A DNA stretch of 64,000 nucleotides from an uncultured Paracoccaceae bacterium (GCA_937146765.1 CAKZRP010000051.1:1-64000), one strand, 5' to 3'. Counted from the first letter of the stretch, positions 36,635-44,331 are shown. Program-made: numbers and translations. Notes: generated from the sequence alone by a model not told the origin.

Positions 36635-36664
36635 TGATCCGCGGATCCCTCTCCGGCGTAGCTC
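36635..36664 (+). promoter_or_regulatory. Putative autoregulated rpoE promoter
   Basis: TGATCC (36635-36640) and TAGCTC (36659-36664) are separated by 18 bp, pointing toward rpoE. The -10 element is weaker than the opposing promoter's GTAAG. The TGATCC lies inside a palindrome, GATCCGCGGATC. If the GTG start at 36774 is right, the leader is about 100 nt; an ATG at 36669 would leave almost no leader. Confidence 0.6.
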
Positions 36665-36773
36665 TGACATGTTTGAAACCGCCGCCGATCTGGTCCCCAA
36701 GGACAGGCTTGAAGCCGGCGCTCTGCCCGTTAGGGTGGGGGCGGGCACGAGGCACGGCCGGGAGAGCAGCAAG

Positions 36774-37343
36774 GTGACGGGCAAGAACGGGCAGGTGGCT
36801 TTGGCCGAGACAACGGTCTGGATGCTTGCGGTGCGCGACCAGCGCGACAAGGCGGCCTTTGGGCGGCTGTTCGATCATTTCGCGCCGCGTCTGAAGGGGA
36901 TGCTCTGCCGCAACGGCATGGCGTCGGCTCAGGCCGAGGATATCGTGCAGGACGTGATGCTGACGGTCTGGCGCAAGGCGCAGATGTTTGATCCCGGCCG
37001 GGCGCAGGTCTCCGCCTGGATCTACCAGATTGCCCGCAACCGGCAGATCGACGTGCTGCGCCGGGAACGGAGGCCGATGCCGGAAGAGCTGAAACCGGTG
37101 GAATCCACCGAGGAGGACGCCGCGCAGATCCTCGCTCTGGAGCAGGAGACCGAGGCCCTGCGTGCAGCATTGAAACGATTGAAGCCCGCACAGCGCGAAA
37201 TGGTTGAGCGGGCCTATCTGGGCGAGTTGACCCACGCCGAAATCCGGGCGGAAACCGGATTGCCATTGGGGACGATCAAGTCCCGCATTCGCCTGGGTCT
37301 GGAGCGCCTGCGGCACGAGTTGAAGGGAACGGACGGACAATGA
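36774..37343 (+). CDS. rpoE: ECF sigma factor RpoE (ChrR-controlled, group ECF11 type)
   Basis: A 189-residue sigma factor. Region 2 is DKAAFGRLFDHFAPRLKG and AEDIVQDVMLTVWRKA with WIYQIARNRQIDVLRRE; region 4 is ALKRLKPAQREMVERAYLGELTHAEIRAETGLPLGTIKSRIR. It is like RpoE of R. sphaeroides, which drives the singlet-oxygen response. The GTG at 36774 is chosen because GGGAGA lies 8 bp upstream and the length fits the family. An ATG at 36669 would add 35 residues and overlap the promoter's -10. It is followed with a 4-bp overlap by its anti-sigma factor chrR, and it diverges from the lipid operon. Confidence 0.9.
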   Translation: MTGKNGQVALAETTVWMLAVRDQRDKAAFGRLFDHFAPRLKGMLCRNGMASAQAEDIVQDVMLTVWRKAQMFDPGRAQVSAWIYQIARNRQIDVLRRERRPMPEELKPVESTEEDAAQILALEQETEALRAALKRLKPAQREMVERAYLGELTHAEIRAETGLPLGTIKSRIRLGLERLRHELKGTDGQ

Positions 37344-37975
37344 CCTCCATTACGCATCATATCCCGGAGGAGCTGCTGATCGCCTATGCCAGTGGCAACC
37401 TTGCCCCGGCCTTTGCGCTCGCGGTGGCGACCCATGTGTCGATGTGCGACGAATGCCGGGCGCGGCTCGGGGCGCATGAGGAGCTGGGCGGCGCGTTGCT
37501 CGAAGACCAGGCCGCGCAGGCGGTGTCGGGGGATCTGAAGACCCGCCTCTTTGACGCGCTCGACGCGCCGGTGGTGTCGGAGAAGACCTATGCGCGCTCC
37601 GGCATCTTTCCGGCACCCGTCATGGAGGCCCTGGGTGGGCTGCCGCCGAAATGGACCTCGCTCGGTCTGGGGGTGCGGCAGATGATCCTCAGCCACGACC
37701 GCTCGGGCAGTGCGCGGCTCTTGTATATCCCCGGCGGCATGGGGGTGCCGGATCACGGTCACAACGGACTGGAGCTGACCCTGGTGCTGCAGGGGGCGTT
37801 TCGCGACGAGACCGGACGCTACGGGGTCGGCGATCTCGAGGTAGCGACGGGCGATCTGGAGCATGAGCCGGTGGCCGAGGAAGGCCCGGCCTGCATCTGC
37901 CTTGCGGCGACGGATGCTGCGCTGCGGTTCCGGTCATTCCTGCCGCGCCTGCTGCAACCGATCTTCCGGATCTGA
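37340..37975 (+). CDS. chrR: ChrR-type zinc anti-sigma factor with cupin domain
   Basis: A 211-residue anti-sigma factor that holds RpoE inactive until singlet oxygen is present. The N-terminal anti-sigma domain keeps the zinc ligands His6, His32, Cys36 and Cys39 (HVSMCDEC), shifted by about one residue from R. sphaeroides ChrR. The C-terminal cupin has PDHGHNGLELTLVLQGAF and GDLEHEP, so the second metal site also appears intact. It overlaps rpoE by 4 bp, and the pair is followed by a repeat and a hairpin terminator. Confidence 0.93.
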   Translation: MTSITHHIPEELLIAYASGNLAPAFALAVATHVSMCDECRARLGAHEELGGALLEDQAAQAVSGDLKTRLFDALDAPVVSEKTYARSGIFPAPVMEALGGLPPKWTSLGLGVRQMILSHDRSGSARLLYIPGGMGVPDHGHNGLELTLVLQGAFRDETGRYGVGDLEVATGDLEHEPVAEEGPACICLAATDAALRFRSFLPRLLQPIFRI

Positions 37976-37980
37976 GGGCA

Positions 37981-38030
37981 GGGGAGCGAGGCTCTGCCTC
38001 GCGCTCCGGGATATTTTTGAAAAGATGAAG
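37981..38030 (+). repeat. Intergenic hairpin repeat, copy 2
   Basis: The hairpin GCGAGGC-TCT-GCCTCGC (37986-38002) is followed by GCTCCGGGATATTTTTG and AAAAGATGAAG. It has the same layout as copies at 4433-4480 and 41639-41689, with a different hairpin arm but a conserved tail. It sits between chrR and the terminator hairpin. Confidence 0.7.
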
Positions 38031-38057
38031 GGCCGCGGCGGAGGCTGCGGCCCTTTT
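38030..38057 (+). terminator. Rho-independent terminator of rpoE-chrR
   Basis: The 7-bp stem GGGCCGC (38030-38036) pairs with GCGGCCC (38047-38053) and is followed by TTTT. It lies between the convergent chrR and gap genes. Confidence 0.7.
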
Positions 38058-38090
38058 GAAATGTCTTGTTGATCGCGAGGAAGGCTCGGA

Positions 38091-39092
38091 TCAGAGGAAT
38101 TTGCCCATCGCGCGGCCGGTGTCGACCATGCGGTTGGAAAAGCCCCATTCGTTGTCGTACCAGCTGACCACACGCACCAGACCTTCGGAGGTGACGGCGG
38201 TTTGCGGTGCAGCAAAGATCGAGGAGCGGCTGTCGTGGTTGAAGTCCACGGAGACCAGCGGGCCTTCCTCGTAACCGAGGATCCCTTTGAGCGCGCCTTC
38301 GGAGGCTTCTCGGATGGCGGCATTGATGCCTTCGATGGTAGCGGGGCGTTCCGGCACGAAGGTCAGGTCGACGACCGAGACGTTCGGGGTGGGGACGCGG
38401 ATCGCGGAACCTTCGAGGCGGCCTTTGAGGTGCGGCAGTACCAGCGAGATGGCGCGGGCCGCCCCGGTGGAGGTCGGGATCATCGACAGGGCGGCAGCGC
38501 GCGCACGGTAGAGGTCCTTATGCGCGGTGTCATGGGTCGGCTGGTCGCCGGTATAGGCGTGGATGGTGGTCATATAGCCGGTCTTGATGCCAAAGGCATC
38601 GTCCAGCACCTTGGCCACCGGCGCGAGGCAGTTGGTGGTGCAGGAGGCGTTGGAGACCACGATATCCTCGGCGGTGAGATCGCCGTGGTTGACGCCAAAG
38701 ACCACGGTGCGGTCGACTTCGGTGCCCGGTGCGGAGATCAGCACCCGCTTGGAGCCGTTCTTCAGGTGTTTCGCGGCGGTCTCGCGGCTGGTGAAGAGGC
38801 CGGTGCATTCATAAGCGACATCGACGTCGGACCAGGGCAGCTCTTCGGGGTTGCGGATCGCGGTCAGGCGGATCTCGTGGCGGCCCACTTTCATGGTGTC
38901 GCCTTCGACCACCACATCGGCGCCGAGACGGCCGTGCACGCTGTCGTATTTCAACAGGTGAACCTGGGTTGCGGGCGGCGCCAGATCGTTGATCGCCACG
39001 ACTTCGACGTCGGTGGTGTCATTCTCCAAGAGCGCACGCAGCACGTTACGGCCAATCCGGCCAAATCCATTGATCGCGATCTTAAGGGTCAT
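38091..39092 (-). CDS. gap: Type I glyceraldehyde-3-phosphate dehydrogenase
   Basis: GAPDH converts glyceraldehyde 3-phosphate to 1,3-bisphosphoglycerate in the cytoplasm with NAD(P). The 333-residue protein has the dinucleotide motif INGFGRIGRN at the start and the catalytic cysteine in SNASCTTNCLAP near residue 153. The C-terminal WYDNEWGFSNRM follows. The length and motifs are those of a normal active enzyme. It converges with chrR and has two LacI-family-like operators just upstream (39135-39173), suggesting control by a central-carbon repressor. Confidence 0.96.
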   Translation of the reverse strand: MTLKIAINGFGRIGRNVLRALLENDTTDVEVVAINDLAPPATQVHLLKYDSVHGRLGADVVVEGDTMKVGRHEIRLTAIRNPEELPWSDVDVAYECTGLFTSRETAAKHLKNGSKRVLISAPGTEVDRTVVFGVNHGDLTAEDIVVSNASCTTNCLAPVAKVLDDAFGIKTGYMTTIHAYTGDQPTHDTAHKDLYRARAAALSMIPTSTGAARAISLVLPHLKGRLEGSAIRVPTPNVSVVDLTFVPERPATIEGINAAIREASEGALKGILGYEEGPLVSVDFNHDSRSSIFAAPQTAVTSEGLVRVVSWYDNEWGFSNRMVDTGRAMGKFL

Positions 39093-39134
39093 TTTTCAAT
39101 AACTCCGGTTCGGTTTCCGGGCACGATACCGGGG

Positions 39135-39173
39135 TGGTACCGCTATCACTCGCGCACATCGTTAACGCTAACG
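39135..39173. promoter_or_regulatory. Tandem LacI-family-like operators upstream of gap
   Basis: TGGTACCGCTATCA (39135-39148) and CGTTAACGCTAACG (39160-39173) both fit NGNTANCGNTANCN, a palindrome with a central CG as bound by LacI-family regulators. Their centres are 25 bp apart, 43 and 68 bp beyond the gap start. They resemble what I recall of the CceR central-carbon regulator motif in alphaproteobacteria. The rest of the 345-bp gap-phosphorylase spacer (39093-39437) shows no gene. Confidence 0.55.
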
Positions 39174-39437
39174 TCGCCACCAATCAAGCCCCGCGTGACC
39201 TTGGTGCGCGCCGGTCCACAGGGTTTTTCCGCCTCCGTGAGGGTAGCGCATTTCCGATCGGCGTCACGACAACTGCCCGCAAATTGCGCAGGATGACCTC
39301 GGGGCGGGGAAAATCGCGACGCCTGTGGTTTACCGCTCCGGTGTCCTGCGCCTAGACTTGGGCCTCACCCGCCAGCGCGCGAAGCGTTTGACGGCAAAGC
39401 GGAATCCAATCCGCCGCAACCGGGGGAGTGTGACCAG

Positions 39438-41180
39438 ATGGCGCAAGGCAGCGCGTCGTTCGGAGGCCGGCTGTCGCGGCTTCTGAACGCGATTTATCCC
39501 GACCTCGACAGCGAGATCCTGGCCTCCAAGGTGGTGGAGGCTTTCTGGCCCGAGGGGCGTCATCGCCGCAAGCGGCCGCGCAGCCCTGGCAATACGCTCT
39601 GGTCCGAGGGCGATGCCCTGCTGATCACCTATGGCAATTCGATCCTGGACGGGGCGCACAAGCCTCTGGACCTGCTGCATGATTTCCTGCTGACCCATAT
39701 GCGGGGCGTGGTCGACGGGGTGCATATCCTGCCCTTCTTTCCCTTCACCTCCGACGACGGGTTTGCGGTCACCGATTATCGCAAGGTGAATCCGGAACTG
39801 GGCGACTGGGCCGATATCCGCCGCATCGGCGGTGCCTTCCACCTGATGTCGGACATGGTGCTGAACCATGTCTCCTCGCAAAGCCCCTGGTTCAACGCCT
39901 ACCGACAGGGGCAAGCGCCCTATGACCGGTTCTTCTACGAGGCAAGGCCGCAGGACGACCTGTCCGAGGTGGTTCGGCCACGGACCACGCCGCTGTTGCA
40001 GGCGGTGGAGACCCCGGGCGGGCTCAAACATGTCTGGTGCACCTTCAGCCACGATCAGGTCGATCTCAACTTCGAAAACCCCGAGGTGCTGCTGGAAATC
40101 CTGCGCATCCTGCGCCTGCATGTGGATCAGGGGGTGCGGATCATCCGGCTCGATGCGGTGGCCTTTATCTGGAAAAAGGTCGGCACCACCTCGATCCACC
40201 TGCCGGAGACCCATGCCATCGTTCAGTTGCTGCGCTTGCTGGCAGATTACGCGACCGAGACGGTGGTGCTGTTGACCGAAACAAATGTGCCGCGAGCGGA
40301 GAACCTCAGCTATTTCGGCAACCGCAACGAGGCGCATGTGGTCTATAACTTTCCGCTGCCGCCCCTGATCCTACACGCGATGATGGCGGGCTCGGCGCGG
40401 TTCTTGCTGAAATGGGCGCGCGCGATGCCGCCGGCACCCTTGGGCTGTGCCTACCTCAACTTTACCGCCAGCCACGATGGCATCGGGATGCGCCCGGCCG
40501 AAGGGGTTCTGCCGCAGGGCGAGATCGACCAGATGATCGACTGCGTGCGCGCGGGCGGTGGATTGGTCTCGATGCGGTCCCTGCCGGATGGCGGAGAGGC
40601 ACCCTATGAGGTCAACTGCACCTATTTCGACGCGCTAAGCCGCACGTTCGAGGGCGGCGAAGAGCTGAAAATTGACCGGTTCCTGTGTTCGCAGACCATC
40701 CCCATGAGCCTTGAGGGCATTCCTGCCTTCTACATTCACGCCATGCTGGCCACCGCCAATGATCACGAGGCGGTCGAGCGGCGCGGCATGAACCGAGCGA
40801 TCAATCGCCACCGCTGGGACTATCCGGAGCTAAAAGCCCGGCTTGCAGACCCAGAGAGCGATCAGGCGCGGGTGCTGACGGCGCTCTCGGCGCGTTTGAA
40901 AGTGCGCGCGAAACAAGCGGCCTTTCACCCCAATGCGACGCAGTTCACCCTGCATCTGGATGACCGGATCTTTGCCATCTGGCGGCAGTCGTTGGACCGG
41001 GCCCAGTCGATCTTTGCGCTGCATAACGTCAGCAGCGACGGGGTCATCCTACCGCCCGGGGCCTTGAACCTGATCGAGGGCGAGACCTGGCAGGATCTTC
41101 TGTCGGGGGAGCGTTTCGAGGGCGACCAGGACATCACACTGGCGCCCTACCAGTGTCGCTGGATCACCAATCGGGCTTGA
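39438..41180 (+). CDS. GH13_18 glycoside phosphorylase, probably glucosylglycerate phosphorylase
   Basis: The 580-residue protein belongs to the sucrose-phosphorylase-like GH13_18 group. Visible signatures are DGVHILPFFPFTSDDGFAV, the nucleophile region RLDAVAFIWK, the acid/base TETNVP and FTASHDGIGMRP. The stretch GTTSIHLPETHAIVQLLR is typical of glucosylglycerate phosphorylases (as in E. coli YcjM) rather than true sucrose phosphorylases. A GT81-type synthase and an MPGP-type phosphatase lie 1 kb downstream on the other strand, supporting a glucosylglycerate role. Sucrose phosphorylase remains the alternative. GGGGGAG precedes the ATG. Confidence 0.85.
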   Translation: MAQGSASFGGRLSRLLNAIYPDLDSEILASKVVEAFWPEGRHRRKRPRSPGNTLWSEGDALLITYGNSILDGAHKPLDLLHDFLLTHMRGVVDGVHILPFFPFTSDDGFAVTDYRKVNPELGDWADIRRIGGAFHLMSDMVLNHVSSQSPWFNAYRQGQAPYDRFFYEARPQDDLSEVVRPRTTPLLQAVETPGGLKHVWCTFSHDQVDLNFENPEVLLEILRILRLHVDQGVRIIRLDAVAFIWKKVGTTSIHLPETHAIVQLLRLLADYATETVVLLTETNVPRAENLSYFGNRNEAHVVYNFPLPPLILHAMMAGSARFLLKWARAMPPAPLGCAYLNFTASHDGIGMRPAEGVLPQGEIDQMIDCVRAGGGLVSMRSLPDGGEAPYEVNCTYFDALSRTFEGGEELKIDRFLCSQTIPMSLEGIPAFYIHAMLATANDHEAVERRGMNRAINRHRWDYPELKARLADPESDQARVLTALSARLKVRAKQAAFHPNATQFTLHLDDRIFAIWRQSLDRAQSIFALHNVSSDGVILPPGALNLIEGETWQDLLSGERFEGDQDITLAPYQCRWITNRA

Positions 41181-41365
41181 GCCAGGGGGCGGGCCGGTGC
41201 TAAGGGGGACAAGAGGCCCCTCCAGACCAGGGAATTGTTGATGTTGGAGATTGCAACCACCCGCTGACAGGTTCGGAACGACCCGAGACCTGTCGTCCCC
41301 GCGCAGGCGCGGCGCTTTGGCGTGCGCGTGCCGGTTTGACGTGGTTCAATCACAGGCAACATTCA

Positions 41366-41623
41366 ATGAATATTTCCAAGGACGAACAGCGCGTGCTGCA
41401 CGTGCTGGCGCAGGGCGGCCGTATCCTTTACGAGCGCGCCACCAATGGCCGGGTTACCGAAGTGACCTGCATCACCCGCGACGGGATGATCCTGAGCAAT
41501 TGCACTCTGGCGGTGTTCCAGCGGCTGCGGCGCAGGCGACTGGTCGAGAGCCGGTTTTCCTGCCCCTATCAGATTTCCGAGAAGGGGCGGCGGTCGGTGC
41601 GCGCTCAGTTGGACAATCGTTGA
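41366..41623 (+). CDS. YjhX family (UPF0386) protein
   Basis: The 85-residue product reads MNISKDEQRVLHVLAQGG, then TCITRDGMILSNCTLAVFQRLRRRRLVESR and ISEKGRRSVRAQLDNR, clearly UPF0386/YjhX. The family is annotated as a putative toxin but has a winged-helix look, and many genomes carry it without an antitoxin. The ATG at 41366 fits the family N-terminus. No cognate small antitoxin gene is visible beside it; the 185-bp upstream gap is otherwise empty. It precedes the third repeat copy and a GNAT gene. Confidence 0.85.
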   Translation: MNISKDEQRVLHVLAQGGRILYERATNGRVTEVTCITRDGMILSNCTLAVFQRLRRRRLVESRFSCPYQISEKGRRSVRAQLDNR

Positions 41624-41638
41624 GGGGAGAGGGCGGGG

Positions 41639-41689
41639 GCGAGGGGCGCTGCCCCTCGCGCTCCCCGGGAAATTTAGGAGAAGATGAAA
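41639..41689 (+). repeat. Intergenic hairpin repeat, copy 3
   Basis: A perfect 9-bp hairpin GCGAGGGGC-GCT-GCCCCTCGC (41639-41659) is followed by GCTCCCCGGGAAATTTAGG and AGAAGATGAAA. The tail supplies the AGGAG ribosome-binding site (41676-41680) and an ATG at the start of the GNAT gene. It matches copies at 4433-4480 and 37981-38030. Confidence 0.7.
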
Positions 41690-42181
41690 ATGGATATTCG
41701 TGAGGAAAGACAAAGCGATGCGGCAGCGATTGCAGCCGTGACGGCGGCGGCTTTCGCCGGGCACCCCCATAGTGATGGGCGTGAGCCTGCCATCGTGGCG
41801 GACCTGCGTGCGGCGGGGGCCTTGCACCTGTCGCTGCTGGCGGAGGCGGGCGGGGAGGTTTTGGGCCATGTGGCCTTTTCCCCCGTCACCATCGGCGGTG
41901 CCGATCTGGGCTGGCTGGGGCTGGGGCCGGTCTCGGTGCGGCCCGACCGTCAGGGGCAGGGCATCGGCGCGGCGTTGATCCGCGACGGATTGGCCCGGGT
42001 GAGGCGGGCAGGCATTCCGGGCGTGGTGCTCTTGGGCGAGCCTGCCTATTACGCGCGGTTTGGTTTTGCCTGCCACGGAGGGCTGGTGCTGCCGGGAGTG
42101 CGGCCGGAGTATTTCATGGCGCTGGCCTTTGGCGGTGCCGTGCCAGAGGGTGTTGTCGCCTATCACCCGGCCTTTGGCTGA
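41690..42181 (+). CDS. GNAT family N-acetyltransferase
   Basis: A 163-residue acetyltransferase of the YhbS-like branch. DIREERQSDAAAIAAVTAAAF opens the fold, LGPVSVRPDRQGQGIGAALIRDGL is the acetyl-CoA-binding motif A, and GVVLLGEPAYYARFGF is the usual YhbS signature. The AGGAG of the preceding repeat lies 9 bp before ATG 41690 and only 3 bp before ATG 41684, so the former is chosen. The substrate is unknown. Its translation start is provided by the repeat element, a point worth noting. Confidence 0.85.
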   Translation: MDIREERQSDAAAIAAVTAAAFAGHPHSDGREPAIVADLRAAGALHLSLLAEAGGEVLGHVAFSPVTIGGADLGWLGLGPVSVRPDRQGQGIGAALIRDGLARVRRAGIPGVVLLGEPAYYARFGFACHGGLVLPGVRPEYFMALAFGGAVPEGVVAYHPAFG

Positions 42182-42207
42182 GCCCTGCGCCCCGGAACCT
42201 ATTCGGG

Positions 42208-43434
42208 TCAATCCGGGGCGTAGTCTGCCTCATCCGCCAGTGCCGCCGCCTTGAGGTCGCCCAGAAAGCTCGGGTTGGCCGAATGGATCCGGTTCCAGTT
42301 CGGGATGAAGGGGGTTTCATGCGGGTTTTCGAGAAAGACCTGTCCCGCCGTCATGATCGAATTGGCGAAGAGCTCCACCATCTTCTCCTCTCCGTGGCGG
42401 TCCATTTCGAGCCCGTTCATGATCGCATCGTGGGAATAGGCCTCCAGCAGGTCGAGGGCGGAGCGGTAATAGGTCGCCTTCAGGGTGCGAAAGACATTGG
42501 GCGTAAAGACGGTGCCATCGGCGGCGAGCTTGCGAAAAATCGCCTTGCAGATGTCGACAGACATGCGGTTGAGCCCGGCGCTGGCATCCTCGGGGCTGAG
42601 GCTCTGGTGCTTGTGGTCGTAATTGTCGGCGATCTCCACCTGGCAGACCGCCTTGCGGCCGAGGTTGCGCCAGGCCTCCGACAGGACACCGATCTCCAGC
42701 CCCCAGTCCGAGGGAATGCGCAGGTCGGGCAGCAAGGGCGCACGCAGGGCCATCTCGCCCGAGAGCGGGTAGCGGAAGCTGCGCAGATAGTCGATGTAGT
42801 CGCGGTCGCCGATGGTGCGCTTGAGCGCGATCAGCAGCGGCGAGACCAGGAGCCGCGACACCCGCCCATTCAGCTTGCCGCCGCCAATGCGGGCATAAAA
42901 GCCCTTGGAGAGCTGATAGGAGAAGGCCGGATGCGCCACCGGATAGACCAGCCGCGCCAGCATCTCCTTGGAATAGGTGGTGATGTCGCAGTCATGGATC
43001 GCCACCACCGAGCTTTCGGCTTGCGCCAGAAGATAGCCGATGCAGGACCAGACGTTCTTGCCCTTGCCCGGCTCTGGCGGGGCGAGACCTTGTTCGGCGA
43101 GGCGCGTGCCGAGCTCCAGCATGCGCGGGCTGTCGTTCCACAGCACCCTATGGCTCTGCGGCAGGACCGAGAAGAAGGATCGGGCGTGGCGGTACTGGTC
43201 TTCGGTTGCCCGATCAAGGCCGATCACGATGTGATGCAGATAGGGCACCCGGGCCAGCTCGCTCAGGATATGCGCCAGCGCCGGACCTTCGAGTTCGGAG
43301 TAAAGACAGGGCAGGATCAGCGAGATCTTGCGGGTCTGGGCAAAGGTTGAAAGCTCGTATTCCAGTTCTTCCACCGGGCGGCAGCGTAGATCGTGAAATT
43401 GGGCGATATTGCCGTTCTGGTGGAAATCAGCCAT
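42208..43434 (-). CDS. GT81-type glucosyl-3-phosphoglycerate synthase
   Basis: The 408-residue glycosyltransferase has the N-terminal ISLILPCLYSELEGPAL, a metal-binding DCD in VAIHDCDITTYSKEML near residue 150, and LAGEMALR-like LSGEMALRAPLLPDLRIPSDWGLEIGVL. These match the GpgS/MpgS group that transfers glucose (or mannose) from a nucleotide sugar to 3-phosphoglycerate. It overlaps the downstream-strand phosphatase gene by 8 bp, which is the expected second step. With the phosphorylase on the other strand this forms a compatible-solute (glucosylglycerate) module. UDP- versus GDP-sugar preference cannot be read by eye. Confidence 0.82.
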   Translation of the reverse strand: MADFHQNGNIAQFHDLRCRPVEELEYELSTFAQTRKISLILPCLYSELEGPALAHILSELARVPYLHHIVIGLDRATEDQYRHARSFFSVLPQSHRVLWNDSPRMLELGTRLAEQGLAPPEPGKGKNVWSCIGYLLAQAESSVVAIHDCDITTYSKEMLARLVYPVAHPAFSYQLSKGFYARIGGGKLNGRVSRLLVSPLLIALKRTIGDRDYIDYLRSFRYPLSGEMALRAPLLPDLRIPSDWGLEIGVLSEAWRNLGRKAVCQVEIADNYDHKHQSLSPEDASAGLNRMSVDICKAIFRKLAADGTVFTPNVFRTLKATYYRSALDLLEAYSHDAIMNGLEMDRHGEEKMVELFANSIMTAGQVFLENPHETPFIPNWNRIHSANPSFLGDLKAAALADEADYAPD

Positions 43435-44206
43435 GCGCTACGGGTCCTTTCTGGAGGGCATCCCATTCGGGAAGGAGCTGCATCACCGCCTCGCGCCAGC
43501 CTGCGGGGCCGGGGCGGGTGGTGCGCAGGATGCGATCTTCGTTGCGAAATTCCGGCAGGTCGGGGCCATGATCGTTGCGGATCACCACGCCGCGATCCGC
43601 CTGCGCGATCATCTCCACATCATTGGGGGCATCGCCAAGCGCGACGGTGAAACAGGGGGCGTATTGCGCCATGAGGCGGGTCATCTGGTCGGCCTTGGTG
43701 GCACCAAAGGACAGGGTGAGGAAGCGTCCGCCCGCCCGCGCCGAAATCCCGTGCCGCGCCAAGGCGGCCAGAAAGCCAGCCCGCTGATGGGCATCGCCCT
43801 GCCAGAGGCCGGGTTCGGAAAATTGCCGTGTCTTGGCCCGTCTGGCTGCAAGCTCCGACAATCCGGTCACAGTGGCGACCTCGGCGACGCTCATGTCGCC
43901 GAAGCCGCGAAAGGGGGCGTCGAGCGTCCTGAGCACCTGCCGGATTGCACGGTAATCCGCATCCTTGTTGCCGATCGCGGCCGGGCGGAGGCAGGCGGCG
44001 CCGTTCTCGACGATCATCGGTGTATCCCCGAGGCCGAGCTGCTGATGCAGTGGCAGGATCTCTGCAGCGGTCTTGGAACTGGCGAGCACCAGCAGGCCAC
44101 CCCGCGCGCTGACCTCCGCCAGAGCGGGCAGGGCAGGGCTGAAGTCATAGGTCTCGTGATCCAGAAGCGTACCGTCCAGATCACTGAAAATCAGAAGCCT
44201 TCGCAT
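43427..44206 (-). CDS. HAD family mannosyl/glucosyl-3-phosphoglycerate phosphatase
   Basis: The 259-residue HAD phosphatase has motif I FSDLDGTLLDHETYDF, motif II LASSKTAAE, FGATKADQMTRLM with the motif III lysine, and motif IV ALGDAPNDVEM, all as in the YedP/MPGP group. It removes phosphate from glucosyl- or mannosyl-3-phosphoglycerate. The ATG at 44206 is chosen for the GAGG 7 bp upstream; ATGs at 44218 and 44236 are in frame. Its stop overlaps the start of the synthase gene, so the two are cotranscribed. Confidence 0.85.
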   Translation of the reverse strand: MRRLLIFSDLDGTLLDHETYDFSPALPALAEVSARGGLLVLASSKTAAEILPLHQQLGLGDTPMIVENGAACLRPAAIGNKDADYRAIRQVLRTLDAPFRGFGDMSVAEVATVTGLSELAARRAKTRQFSEPGLWQGDAHQRAGFLAALARHGISARAGGRFLTLSFGATKADQMTRLMAQYAPCFTVALGDAPNDVEMIAQADRGVVIRNDHGPDLPEFRNEDRILRTTRPGPAGWREAVMQLLPEWDALQKGPVAHG

Positions 44207-44303
44207 CGGGGGCCTCATTTTTTGCAGACGTGACATACCCCTAGCTTAGGACGCGCGCCCGGTGAGGCAAACGCAGTCACAGCCAATTTTACCCAAATTT
44301 GCG

Positions 44304-44331
44304 CAGGCCCGGCATCGCGGGCCTGTTTTTT
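44304..44331 (+). terminator. Plus-strand hairpin with T-run, no plus-strand gene ahead
   Basis: CAGGCCCG (44304-44311) pairs with CGGGCCTG (44318-44325) and six T follow, a textbook rho-independent terminator reading to the right. The nearest genes on both sides are on the minus strand. It could end a small RNA or antisense transcript, or act in both directions: AAATTTGC before and GCAAATTT after the stem form an outer repeat. Confidence 0.6.

Noticed and set aside
36669..36773. rpoE starting at the ATG at 36669
   Set aside because: It would leave almost no leader after the TGATCC promoter and adds 35 residues not typical of the family; the GTG at 36774 has a good ribosome-binding site.
39125..39147. 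Larger inverted repeat GATACCGG / CCGCTATC upstream of gap
   Set aside because: It overlaps the better-fitting operator at 39135-39148 and has a mismatch; it is taken as part of the same site.
41366..41623. Toxin-antitoxin system at the YjhX-type gene
   Set aside because: No small partner gene is next to it, and the label toxin rests on family naming alone.
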